The notes under the pieces: generated by a model
The model's input: only the letters and a program-made list of their open reading frames with translations
The model's database searches: none
What the model was told of the DNA's origin: nothing
Virus record (IMG/VR): IMGVR_UViG_3300011114_001028
Span: 1-59,982 of that record
Source: a virus
Length of the DNA: 59,982 nucleotides
Strand: one strand, 5' to 3'
In this document: positions 1-4,879 of the stretch, in pieces
Layout: each line of letters begins with the position of its first letter
Position numbering within the stretch: position 1 is the first letter of the stretch
Made by a program: the position numbers and the translations under genes

Positions 1-1
1 A

Positions 2-73
2 AAATCAATGATTAAATTCTATCAAGAATGTGGATCACCTGCAAAGATGATTGAAAATATGTATAATTATTAA
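2..73 (+). CDS. C-terminal end of an upstream gene (partial)
   Basis: An open frame runs in from the left edge and ends at TAA 71-73, giving about 23 residues that end ...AKMIENMYNY. It could be the tail of a gene that starts outside the window, or a chance open frame, since only 72 nt are visible. No domain can be recognised. It is followed directly by AT-rich non-coding DNA and then by the repeat array. Confidence 0.35.
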   Translation, partial: KSMIKFYQECGSPAKMIENMYNY

Positions 74-124
74 ATGTATTAAAAAATGTATTTGTAAGCG
101 TTAAAAAGTGTAATAATTATGAGT

Positions 125-278
125 GATTAGTGATAGTGATAGTGTTGATTAGTGATAGTGATAGTGTTGATTAGTTAGTGATAGTGTTAGTGATAGTGTT
201 GATTAGTGTTGATTAGTTAGTGATAGTGTTAGTGATAGTGTTGATTAGTTAGTGATAGTGTTGATTAGTGATAGTGTT
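125..278 (+). repeat. C-free tandem repeat array (GATTAGT...AGTGTT units)
   Basis: Seven head-to-tail units each begin GATTAGT and end AGTGTT. They lie at 125-146, 147-168, 169-200, 201-210, 211-242, 243-262 and 263-278, with lengths 22, 22, 32, 10, 32, 20 and 16. The units differ in how many AGTGAT/AGTGTT sub-repeats they hold. The + strand has no cytosine from about 100 to 292. Stop codons are frequent, so it is not coding. It lies directly upstream of a strong promoter. Possible roles are a protein-binding iteron cluster, an origin or packaging-related element, or a slippage-prone spacer. The sequence alone does not decide. Confidence 0.85.
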
Positions 279-342
279 GAGTAATTAAATGTCTCTGAGA
301 GTGGTGATGTAAGCCAGCACTCTATCACAAACCCTCACAAAT

Positions 343-379
343 GTCAAGTATTGACTTCCCGCCCAATTTCACCTATAAT
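343..379 (+). promoter_or_regulatory. Strong sigma70-type (early) promoter with operator-like palindrome
   Basis: TTGACT at 351-356 and TATAAT at 374-379 are separated by exactly 17 nt, a near-consensus host sigma70 promoter. It would start transcription just before the ATG at 394. A palindrome, GTCAA-GTA-TTGAC (343-355), overlaps the -35 box and could be a repressor or activator site. The next ATG lies about 14 nt downstream of the -10 box without a clear Shine-Dalgarno, so the leader is very short. Confidence 0.75.
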
Positions 380-393
380 AAAAGAGATTTCCA

Positions 394-621
394 ATGAATG
401 TTATGCTCACTCAGACAACGCTTCAGGATGAATCTTTGAGTCTCTTGAATGATATTTTCGGTGATGATATTATCGCCGAGAGTGTATGTATTCAAGACTT
501 AATCGAGTGGAGTGGTAACACTTCATCACCACTCAGTAAACATCAACTTGCTCAACTGATTGTGTATTCTGAAGATAAACTGCGTGAGTTGTTTGATATT
601 TACTGTGACGTTGTTGAATGA
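394..621 (+). CDS. Small hypothetical protein (75 aa)
   Basis: A 75-residue acidic protein of unknown function, mostly helical in character (DESLSLLNDIFGDD, then LSKHQLAQLIVYSEDKLREL). I recognise no domain. It is the first gene after the sigma70-type promoter at 351-379, so an early gene is likely. Its stop overlaps the start of the next gene by 4 nt (ATGA), suggesting translational coupling. No good Shine-Dalgarno precedes the ATG. A small host-takeover protein is possible but is inference only. Confidence 0.7.
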   Translation: MNVMLTQTTLQDESLSLLNDIFGDDIIAESVCIQDLIEWSGNTSSPLSKHQLAQLIVYSEDKLRELFDIYCDVVE

Positions 622-809
622 TATCAATGGTTTTTGCACCTAAGTATCAAACACCTGGAGTTACAGTTAGAGTTAGAATTCCAGAGTATTATGCTGAGCA
701 AATTGAAACAATTCTGCTGAGAGTTGATACACTCCCACCAGTTAAAGGTAAACATATTTTAAGCAAGTTTATTCATTACCTTAACACTATTACGGCAAAC
801 GCAAATTAA
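618..809 (+). CDS. Small hypothetical protein (63 aa)
   Basis: This 63-residue protein overlaps the preceding gene by 4 nt. It contains a VTVRVRIPEYYAEQIETILLRVDTLP stretch, a beta strand followed by an amphipathic helix, and then a second helix, KGKHILSKFIHYLNTI. The pattern resembles small DNA-binding or antitoxin-like folds but no family is recognised. It is followed by the first copy of the hairpin/promoter module at 819-904. Confidence 0.6.
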   Translation: MISMVFAPKYQTPGVTVRVRIPEYYAEQIETILLRVDTLPPVKGKHILSKFIHYLNTITANAN

Positions 810-818
810 TACTTAGAG

Positions 819-842
819 TGTGCCAGTTGAATAAGTGGCACA
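819..842 (+). terminator. Hairpin, copy 1 (probable terminator, loop reversed relative to copy 2)
   Basis: The arms TGTGCCA (819-825) and TGGCACA (836-842) are perfect inverted repeats around a 10-nt loop, GTTGAATAAG. A T-rich stretch follows (TTTGGTTTT). It lies just after the gene ending at 809 and before the promoter-like boxes of the next gene. The loop is the reverse complement of the loop in copy 2 at 1246-1275. Confidence 0.6.
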
Positions 843-904
843 AGGTTTGGTTTTAAGGTTGAATATCTGATAATCTTAAAAGGTAATCAAATCACTTCAA
901 ACCA
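837..904 (+). promoter_or_regulatory. Duplicated leader/promoter module, copy 1
   Basis: These 68 nt recur at 1267-1334 with only two differences (positions 861 and 879 of this copy). Each copy contains TTGGTT (847-852 here), a 16-nt spacer and TGATAAT (-10 box GATAAT 869-874), and ends immediately before or close to a start codon. This suggests that the genes at 905 and 1348 are co-regulated from duplicated promoters. The promoter call rests on box similarity only. Confidence 0.6.
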
Positions 905-1231
905 ATGTCAACTCTCACAATCAAATCAAACTACGCTAAACGCGAGTGCACAATGGGTCAATGGTTGCCAGGATTCGGATGTTTGAATCCTGGCAGTTTA
1001 TATAATCAACTGCGCGAACAGTTTGATTACCTTACTGAGGATGAGTTCGATAGTAATGAATTCTTTAAGTATAAGGGTAATTGGTACGACGTATCAGAAT
1101 TTTTACGTGTTGAGAATAACTCTGCTTTTGGTAAACAGTGGGATGGTTATTCCTCAGATTCCTACTTCAGTGGAATAGTATTAAAGTATTGCTACGATGG
1201 CACTGTTATTGTGGGCACTTACTTTAGTTGA
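905..1231 (+). CDS. Hypothetical protein (108 aa)
   Basis: A 108-residue protein of unknown function, rich in aromatic residues (GQWLPGFGCLNPG, FFKYKGNWYDVSEF, YSSDSYFSGIVLKYC). The ATG immediately follows the duplicated 68-nt module, with no evident Shine-Dalgarno. A perfect hairpin at 1246-1275 follows it, so it is probably a single-gene transcript. Base composition and codon use are less AT-rich than in the structural genes downstream. Confidence 0.65.
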   Translation: MSTLTIKSNYAKRECTMGQWLPGFGCLNPGSLYNQLREQFDYLTEDEFDSNEFFKYKGNWYDVSEFLRVENNSAFGKQWDGYSSDSYFSGIVLKYCYDGTVIVGTYFS

Positions 1232-1245
1232 TTAAATGTTAGTTA

Positions 1246-1275
1246 CCTTGTGCCACTTATTCAACTGGCACAAGG
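1246..1275 (+). terminator. Perfect 10-bp hairpin, copy 2 (probable terminator)
   Basis: CCTTGTGCCA (1246-1255) and TGGCACAAGG (1266-1275) form a perfect 10-bp stem with loop CTTATTCAAC. TTTGGTTTT follows, so it can act as a rho-independent terminator for the gene at 905-1231. The loop is the exact reverse complement of the loop in copy 1 (819-842). Confidence 0.7.
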
Positions 1276-1334
1276 TTTGGTTTTAAGGTTTAATATCTGA
1301 TAATCTTTAAAGGTAATCAAATCACTTCAAACCA
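1267..1334 (+). promoter_or_regulatory. Duplicated leader/promoter module, copy 2
   Basis: This is the second copy of the 68-nt module, with 66 of 68 positions identical to 837-904. TTGGTT lies at 1277-1282 and GATAAT at 1299-1304. It drives or leads the gene at 1348. Here 13 extra nt containing AAGGAA, a Shine-Dalgarno-like box, separate the module from the ATG. Confidence 0.6.
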
Positions 1335-1347
1335 AAGGAACCCTCCC

Positions 1348-1695
1348 ATGCGTAAAGTTGAAACCCAGATGCTCGAAGCAGTTGCGAATCAACTTAATTG
1401 GCAGTCTGCTAACACTGAAGTGATCAACTCTGAACTGGTAATTGATGGATCTATTGTGAGTGTAGTTAAACTTCACGGGCATAAGATTGCCGTGATCGGT
1501 GATAATTTTATTCAACTATTCGATGGCGGGTTTCAATCTGCCACCACTAAAAGTAGGTTGAATGCAATACTCAAAGGGTTCGGAGTTGCTGGTGAAGGTG
1601 TATTTCAAAAAGCAGGAGAATGGTTCGTTCGTATACATGAGGATTTTAAAGTTGACTTCGAAGTTGTTAAGTTTACCAGTGGAATGGTGATCTAA
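1348..1695 (+). CDS. Hypothetical protein (115 aa)
   Basis: A 115-residue protein with alternating hydrophobic strands (IVSVVKLHGHKIAVIGDNFIQLFDGGF and GEWFVRIHEDFKVDFEVVKF), so probably a small beta-rich fold. No family is recognised. AAGGAA precedes the ATG. It has its own copy of the duplicated leader and is followed by a GNRA-loop hairpin at 1708-1723. The two reverse-strand open frames overlapping it are shadows. Confidence 0.65.
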   Translation: MRKVETQMLEAVANQLNWQSANTEVINSELVIDGSIVSVVKLHGHKIAVIGDNFIQLFDGGFQSATTKSRLNAILKGFGVAGEGVFQKAGEWFVRIHEDFKVDFEVVKFTSGMVI

Positions 1696-1707
1696 AGTAA
1701 CACTTAA

Positions 1708-1723
1708 GGGGCAGCAATGCCCC
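1708..1723 (+). terminator. GCAA-tetraloop hairpin
   Basis: GGGGCA (1708-1713), GCAA loop, TGCCCC (1718-1723) is a perfect 6-bp stem closed by a GNRA-type tetraloop. It lies 13 nt after the stop of the gene ending at 1695. There is no T-run after it, so it may be a weak terminator or an mRNA 3' stabiliser. Confidence 0.45.
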
Positions 1724-1760
1724 GCCTTAATTAACACTTATTCACCCTACTTTCTGAATC

Positions 1761-1961
1761 ATGTATTACGATCGTTTTGACATTGTTTCCGCTCACTATC
1801 AGTTTGCTGCCGATAATCATGGCGGGCAGAATAGTGAATTGTATGCTAAGTTATGCCGTATTGGCAAATACTTTAGACCATCAACTTTCTGGAGTGGATA
1901 TGATTCACTAACAGAGAATGGCAAGGTAATTTATGACAATTTAAGTGAGGCGACTCATTAA
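1761..1961 (+). CDS. Small hypothetical protein (66 aa)
   Basis: This 66-residue protein begins MYYDRFDIVSAHYQFAADNH and contains GQNSELYAKLCRIGKYF and SGYDSLTENGKVIYDNL. The pattern recalls a short protein of unknown function that I remember from many phages, but I cannot name a family. It stands alone between two hairpins (1708-1723 and 1971-2005), with no clear promoter or Shine-Dalgarno. Confidence 0.6.
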   Translation: MYYDRFDIVSAHYQFAADNHGGQNSELYAKLCRIGKYFRPSTFWSGYDSLTENGKVIYDNLSEATH

Positions 1962-1970
1962 CACTCACTG

Positions 1971-2005
1971 CACTGGGGAGTAGGTGATACTTACTCCCGA
2001 CAGTG
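1971..2005 (+). terminator. Long two-part hairpin
   Basis: CACTG (1971-1975) pairs with CAGTG (2001-2005), and GGGAGTA (1976-1982) pairs with TACTCCC (1992-1998). The only interruptions are a GA bulge and a 9-nt loop. It starts 9 nt after the stop of the gene ending at 1961. There is no T-run after it, so it could be a factor-dependent terminator or another RNA structure. Confidence 0.5.
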
Positions 2006-2111
2006 TTGATGACAGTTAAGGGGGCGATGTTGGGCGGCGTTGATGCCGAGCGATGCGTTCAAAAAAAATGGGTCCTTCTAAGCTATAAAACTTTGAAACC
2101 ACGAGCTCGAT

Positions 2112-2258
2112 ATGAATCCCTCTAAAATAAAAAAAACCCCGCCATACTGGAATTTCTGGAAGGTGATTTTCGCCGGATGGTTAATTCGACATCCAAAATT
2201 TTTTTTCAATATTTTTTTGATGATTTTCGGAATTATTTTAGTTAGAATTTTAAAATGA
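2112..2258 (+). CDS. Small membrane protein (48 aa)
   Basis: The frame from ATG 2112 encodes 48 residues: a basic N-terminus (MNPSKIKKTPPYWNFWK) and then a hydrophobic C-terminal half (FFFNIFLMIFGIILVRIL) that should form one transmembrane helix. The basic, aromatic N-terminus suggests the N-in orientation. Function is unknown. Single-pass peptides of this kind are common among phage accessory genes and may act on the host membrane. The stretch 2006-2111 before it holds no gene that I can see. Confidence 0.55.
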   Translation: MNPSKIKKTPPYWNFWKVIFAGWLIRHPKFFFNIFLMIFGIILVRILK

Positions 2259-2287
2259 ATATATAAATTTGAAAGTGAAATCTTACA

Positions 2288-2446
2288 ATGGACTATACAG
2301 CAGAATTCAGATACGATTCAGAAAAAGAAGAATACTACATACATATTCCCCCAGAGTTACAAGAAACACTTGAATGGCAAGAAGGAGATATTCTTGATTA
2401 TTCATTTCATGGTGACAAATTGACTATTGAAAACATTTCACTTTAA
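2288..2446 (+). CDS. AbrB/SpoVT-like small protein (52 aa)
   Basis: A 52-residue protein from ATG 2288. Its core IHIPPELQETLEWQEGDILDY followed by GDKLTIENI matches the usual swapped-hairpin AbrB pattern (strand, IPxxLxxxLGWxxGD, strand). Proteins with this fold are typically small DNA-binding transition regulators or antitoxins. No partner toxin is visible next to it, so a stand-alone phage regulator is more likely. The family call rests on the motif alone. Confidence 0.55.
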   Translation: MDYTAEFRYDSEKEEYYIHIPPELQETLEWQEGDILDYSFHGDKLTIENISL

Positions 2447-2468
2447 ATTTTTTTCCCCATAATTTTTT

Positions 2469-2648
2469 ATGTCTGATACCAATTCAGTTTATCATGTATA
2501 CTGTGCAAAGTCAAAATCAAAAGTAATTGCTCATAATTTAACTCATGATGAATTAAGCAATAAAATTTTAAACGATGAGTTTGATTTAGAATCTGTAGAA
2601 ATTTTAAAACTTTCAGAAGAAAGATATCACGAAGATGTCTCCTATTGA
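2469..2648 (+). CDS. Small hypothetical protein (59 aa)
   Basis: The frame from ATG 2469 encodes 59 residues (begins MSDTNSVYHVYCAKSKSKV, ends RYHEDVSY). It looks like a beta strand, a helix (THDELSNKIL) and another strand, a compact alpha/beta domain. No family is recognised. It follows the AbrB-like gene by 22 nt and may be co-transcribed with it. Confidence 0.5.
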   Translation: MSDTNSVYHVYCAKSKSKVIAHNLTHDELSNKILNDEFDLESVEILKLSEERYHEDVSY

Positions 2649-2653
2649 CAAAC

Positions 2654-2661
2654 TCTAAATA
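2654..2661 (+). promoter_or_regulatory. Late-promoter-like element TCTAAATA
   Basis: TCTAAATA is one base from the T4-type late consensus TATAAATA and lies 35 nt before the ATG at 2697. The same variant occurs before the gene at 49412. It is a weak call without transcript data. Confidence 0.35.
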
Positions 2662-2696
2662 GGACGTTAAAATTATAAAGTTACTCTGACATTTTT

Positions 2697-3446
2697 ATGG
2701 CAAAAGGATTTACCGTATTGGCAAACACGCCAAAAGAGAAAAATAAAGATGAGTTTGATATTGAAGTTGCAAAGGAAATGATTAAAGGCAAATCAATTGT
2801 CTTTTGTCTTCCTGGTCGTGGTTGCTCTTATATCTTTCTTAAAGCATTCGTACAACTTTGTTTTGATTTGGTGCAGGCAGGTGCAAGCATTCAAATTTCC
2901 CAAGACTATTCATCCATGGTTAACTTTGCACGTTGCAAGTGTCTTGGTGCAAATGTATTAAGAGGTCCCAATCAATTACCTTGGGATGGAAAACTTGAAT
3001 ATGACTATCAGTTGTGGATTGATTCTGATATTGTTTTCGATACCGAAAAGTTTTATCGTCTTGTCTATCATGACAAGGATATTATGTCAGGATGGTATTG
3101 CACCGAAGATGGTATGACAACTTCTGTTGCACATTGGTTAGAAGAAGAAGACTTCTCCAAGAATGGTGGAGTTATGAATCATGAAACACTTGAAACAATG
3201 CCCAAGCGTAAGAAAATCTTCACTGTAGATTATACAGGTTTTGGTTGGGTTTTGATTAAGAAGGGAGTCTTTGAGTCTCTTGAGTATCCATGGTTTGCTC
3301 CGAAGATGCAAAGATTTGCGTCTGGTACAGTACAAGATATGTGTGGAGAAGATGTATCCTTCTGTTTGGATGCAAAAGAAAAAGGTTTTGAAATTTGGTG
3401 TGATCCGACAATTCGAGTCGGACACGAAAAAACTCGTATCATTTAA
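2697..3446 (+). CDS. GT-A type glycosyltransferase-like protein (249 aa)
   Basis: The 249 residues show a nucleotide-sugar transferase pattern. It has an early strand GKSIVFCLPGRGCS, a helix, a stretch on reading a scene of values (ISQDYSSMVNFARCKCLG), and the DxD-type motif LWIDSDIVFD at about residues 107-116. A later GFGWVLIKKGVFESL and GEDVSFCLDAKEKGFEIW (E-D then C-L-DA) resemble the acceptor-side motifs of GT2-like enzymes. In phages such genes modify virion proteins, DNA or host polysaccharide, but the substrate cannot be read here. It lies just upstream of the baseplate operon. Confidence 0.6.
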   Translation: MAKGFTVLANTPKEKNKDEFDIEVAKEMIKGKSIVFCLPGRGCSYIFLKAFVQLCFDLVQAGASIQISQDYSSMVNFARCKCLGANVLRGPNQLPWDGKLEYDYQLWIDSDIVFDTEKFYRLVYHDKDIMSGWYCTEDGMTTSVAHWLEEEDFSKNGGVMNHETLETMPKRKKIFTVDYTGFGWVLIKKGVFESLEYPWFAPKMQRFASGTVQDMCGEDVSFCLDAKEKGFEIWCDPTIRVGHEKTRII

Positions 3447-3453
3447 ATAACTT

Positions 3454-3597
3454 ATGACAAATCGTAAATCTCTGAGTGGATCAGCAGGTATTGAATCTCA
3501 TCCAAAAAATACTCGACAGGGTAATGGGAAACATACAAAATATACTGCAACTAGCAGAAACAATGCACGAAAACCTCGTAGAGGGCAAGGCAAATAA
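3454..3597 (+). CDS. Small basic phage protein (47 aa)
   Basis: The frame from ATG 3454 encodes 47 residues that are very rich in Arg, Lys, Gly, Ser and Asn (begins MTNRKSLSGSAGIESHPKNT, ends RRGQGK). I recall near-identical short basic proteins in many T4-like cyanophages, function unknown. The composition suggests nucleic acid or ribosome binding, or a disordered tail. It starts 7 nt after the glycosyltransferase-like gene. Confidence 0.6.
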   Translation: MTNRKSLSGSAGIESHPKNTRQGNGKHTKYTATSRNNARKPRRGQGK

Positions 3598-3607
3598 ATC
3601 TTCAAAG

Positions 3608-3641
3608 CATTCAGAGTTTTCTGAGTGTCTTTTAATTTTTT
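3608..3641 (+). terminator. Rho-independent terminator candidate
   Basis: CATTCAG (3608-3614) pairs with CTGAGTG (3621-3627), with one G-U pair and a 6-nt loop. TCTTTTAATTTTTT follows. It comes 10 nt after the stop of the small basic gene and closes that transcription unit. Confidence 0.6.
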
Positions 3642-3667
3642 ATAACTAGTTAAGAATTTATGTTTAT

Positions 3668-3690
3668 AGCGCGAAGTGGCGCTTCTCTTT
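3668..3690 (+). terminator. Second small GC hairpin
   Basis: AGCGC (3668-3672), a 6-nt loop, and GCGCT (3679-3683) are followed by TCTCTTTT. It could be a second terminator or part of the leader of the gene at 3720. Confidence 0.35.
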
Positions 3691-3719
3691 TGAAGAACAC
3701 TTAAAGAAAGAATCAACCA

Positions 3720-4172
3720 ATGAGAAAATCTGAGGTCGAAAGAAACATTCTTAAATGGATCAAAGAAGTATCAAAGGTAAGAAAGGAACTAGGTAATTTT
3801 TCTATCTGTCCATTTGCAAAAAAGTCAAGATATCTAATTGTAGAGTGCGCTGCAGACGCCATCGTGCCGGTCGAAGGGTATCAGGTGATCATATATGCCA
3901 TTGAGAATTCATTTGACCTTTTAGAGGTTCAGAGATGGGTTAAAATTCATAATGAAAGATATCCTGATTGGAAATTTTTTGAAGACTGTGCATCATATGA
4001 TACCTATATAAAAAATATAAAGACAAATAATGGACTTTATAATCTAATTCTATCTCAACCAAAAGAAGAACTACGAGAATTTCGAAAAAAATTGGCAAAA
4101 ACTGATTATTATAATAACTGGAACGAAGAATATCTAAAAGAAATTCTTCAAGATGATTACGATTTAATTTAA
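3720..4172 (+). CDS. Hypothetical protein, DUF1415-like motif (150 aa)
   Basis: A 150-residue protein. WIKEVSKVRKELGNFSICPFAKKSRYLIV resembles the short motif WL...LNLCPFA of the DUF1415 family, and the rest is helical with many charged residues. Proteins with this opening occur, as I recall, near gp25 in T4-like cyanophages, but no function is known to me. AAAGAAAGAATC precedes the ATG as a weak Shine-Dalgarno. The family link is low confidence; the gene itself is well supported by length and position. Confidence 0.6.
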   Translation: MRKSEVERNILKWIKEVSKVRKELGNFSICPFAKKSRYLIVECAADAIVPVEGYQVIIYAIENSFDLLEVQRWVKIHNERYPDWKFFEDCASYDTYIKNIKTNNGLYNLILSQPKEELREFRKKLAKTDYYNNWNEEYLKEILQDDYDLI

Positions 4173-4198
4173 AAGGGATAGCAACCCCGAAAAAAGTT

Positions 4199-4218
4199 CT
4201 GATTTACCAAATCAGGAG
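4199..4218 (+). promoter_or_regulatory. Hairpin abutting the Shine-Dalgarno of the 4226 gene
   Basis: CTGATTT (4199-4205) and AAATCAG (4209-4215) form a perfect 7-bp stem with a 3-nt loop. The Shine-Dalgarno AGGAG (4214-4218) overlaps the last two bases of the stem and lies 7 nt before the ATG. The stem could restrict ribosome access. Confidence 0.45.
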
Positions 4219-4225
4219 CAACTCA

Positions 4226-4453
4226 ATGGGAAAACCATCAGATAGAGATTCTAATTACATGTATGATCAATGGGGAACTACTCACTTAGTTACTGACTAT
4301 CAAGCACCACGTATGCTTAGAGAAATATATAATGACGATATCACACCAAAAAGACATGATTTTCATATCCAAAAAGAAATTCATGAAAAAATTCGTAATG
4401 ATGATGACTATGATGATTGGGAGTATGGAACTGAGCCTGTTTTTGGCATATAA
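4226..4453 (+). CDS. Small hypothetical protein (75 aa)
   Basis: A 75-residue, highly charged protein (MGKPSDRDSNYMYDQWG..., C-terminus with RNDDDYDDWEYGTEPVFGI). No domain is recognised. AGGAG lies 7 nt upstream of the ATG. Its stop codon (4451-4453) lies within the late-promoter-like element for gp25. A reverse-strand frame over it is a shadow. Confidence 0.6.
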   Translation: MGKPSDRDSNYMYDQWGTTHLVTDYQAPRMLREIYNDDITPKRHDFHIQKEIHEKIRNDDDYDDWEYGTEPVFGI

Positions 4454-4456
4454 ATA
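4449..4456 (+). promoter_or_regulatory. Late promoter element TATAAATA (gp25 operon)
   Basis: This is an exact match to the T4 late-promoter consensus recognised by gp55. It lies 21 nt before the GTG start of gp25 and overlaps the stop of the preceding gene. It probably drives the baseplate operon. Confidence 0.7.
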
Positions 4457-4477
4457 AGTTAGTATTTCCATATCTTT

Positions 4478-4879
4478 GTGGCGTTAGAAAACATCTCCAG
4501 GTATTTTAAAGATGTGAGTCTTTCTTTTAAGTCTCATCCAATTACCAATGATATTTTAACGCTTACAAATGTAACTTCAATTAATCGGTCATTGAGAAAT
4601 TTGGTTTTAACGTTAAATGGAGAAAGACCTTTTAATTCACTTCTGGGCACTCAACTGAGTGCCTCATTATTTGAAATTCTTGATACTCGAATTACTTCAT
4701 CAATTGAATCTGAAATTAGAAATGTAATCTCAAACTTTGAGCCAAGAATTGAAATCAATACTATTAACGTAACTCCAGATTTTGATCAAGATTTATATGA
4801 TGTATTGGTTGATTATAATGTTATAGGAGCAACAATTCCTTCACAACAATTAAACTTTGTACTCCAGACGGTACGATAG
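4478..4879 (+). CDS. 25: gp25-like baseplate wedge subunit
   Basis: The 133 residues match the size of T4 gp25 (132) and carry the gp25 signatures TLTNVTSINRSLRNLVLTLNGERPFN and LGTQLSASLFE, followed by IESEIRNVISNFEPRIEI. The protein is part of the baseplate wedge and helps start sheath assembly. The start is GTG at 4478; no in-frame ATG gives the conserved N-terminus. It begins just after an exact TATAAATA element and abuts gp6 without spacing. Confidence 0.9.
   Translation: MALENISRYFKDVSLSFKSHPITNDILTLTNVTSINRSLRNLVLTLNGERPFNSLLGTQLSASLFEILDTRITSSIESEIRNVISNFEPRIEINTINVTPDFDQDLYDVLVDYNVIGATIPSQQLNFVLQTVR

Noticed and set aside
125-278. CRISPR array
   Set aside because: The units are of uneven length with no unique spacers between constant repeats, and no Cas gene is present.
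2006-2111. tRNA gene
   Set aside because: No T-loop (GTTCRANNC) or cloverleaf pairing could be found.
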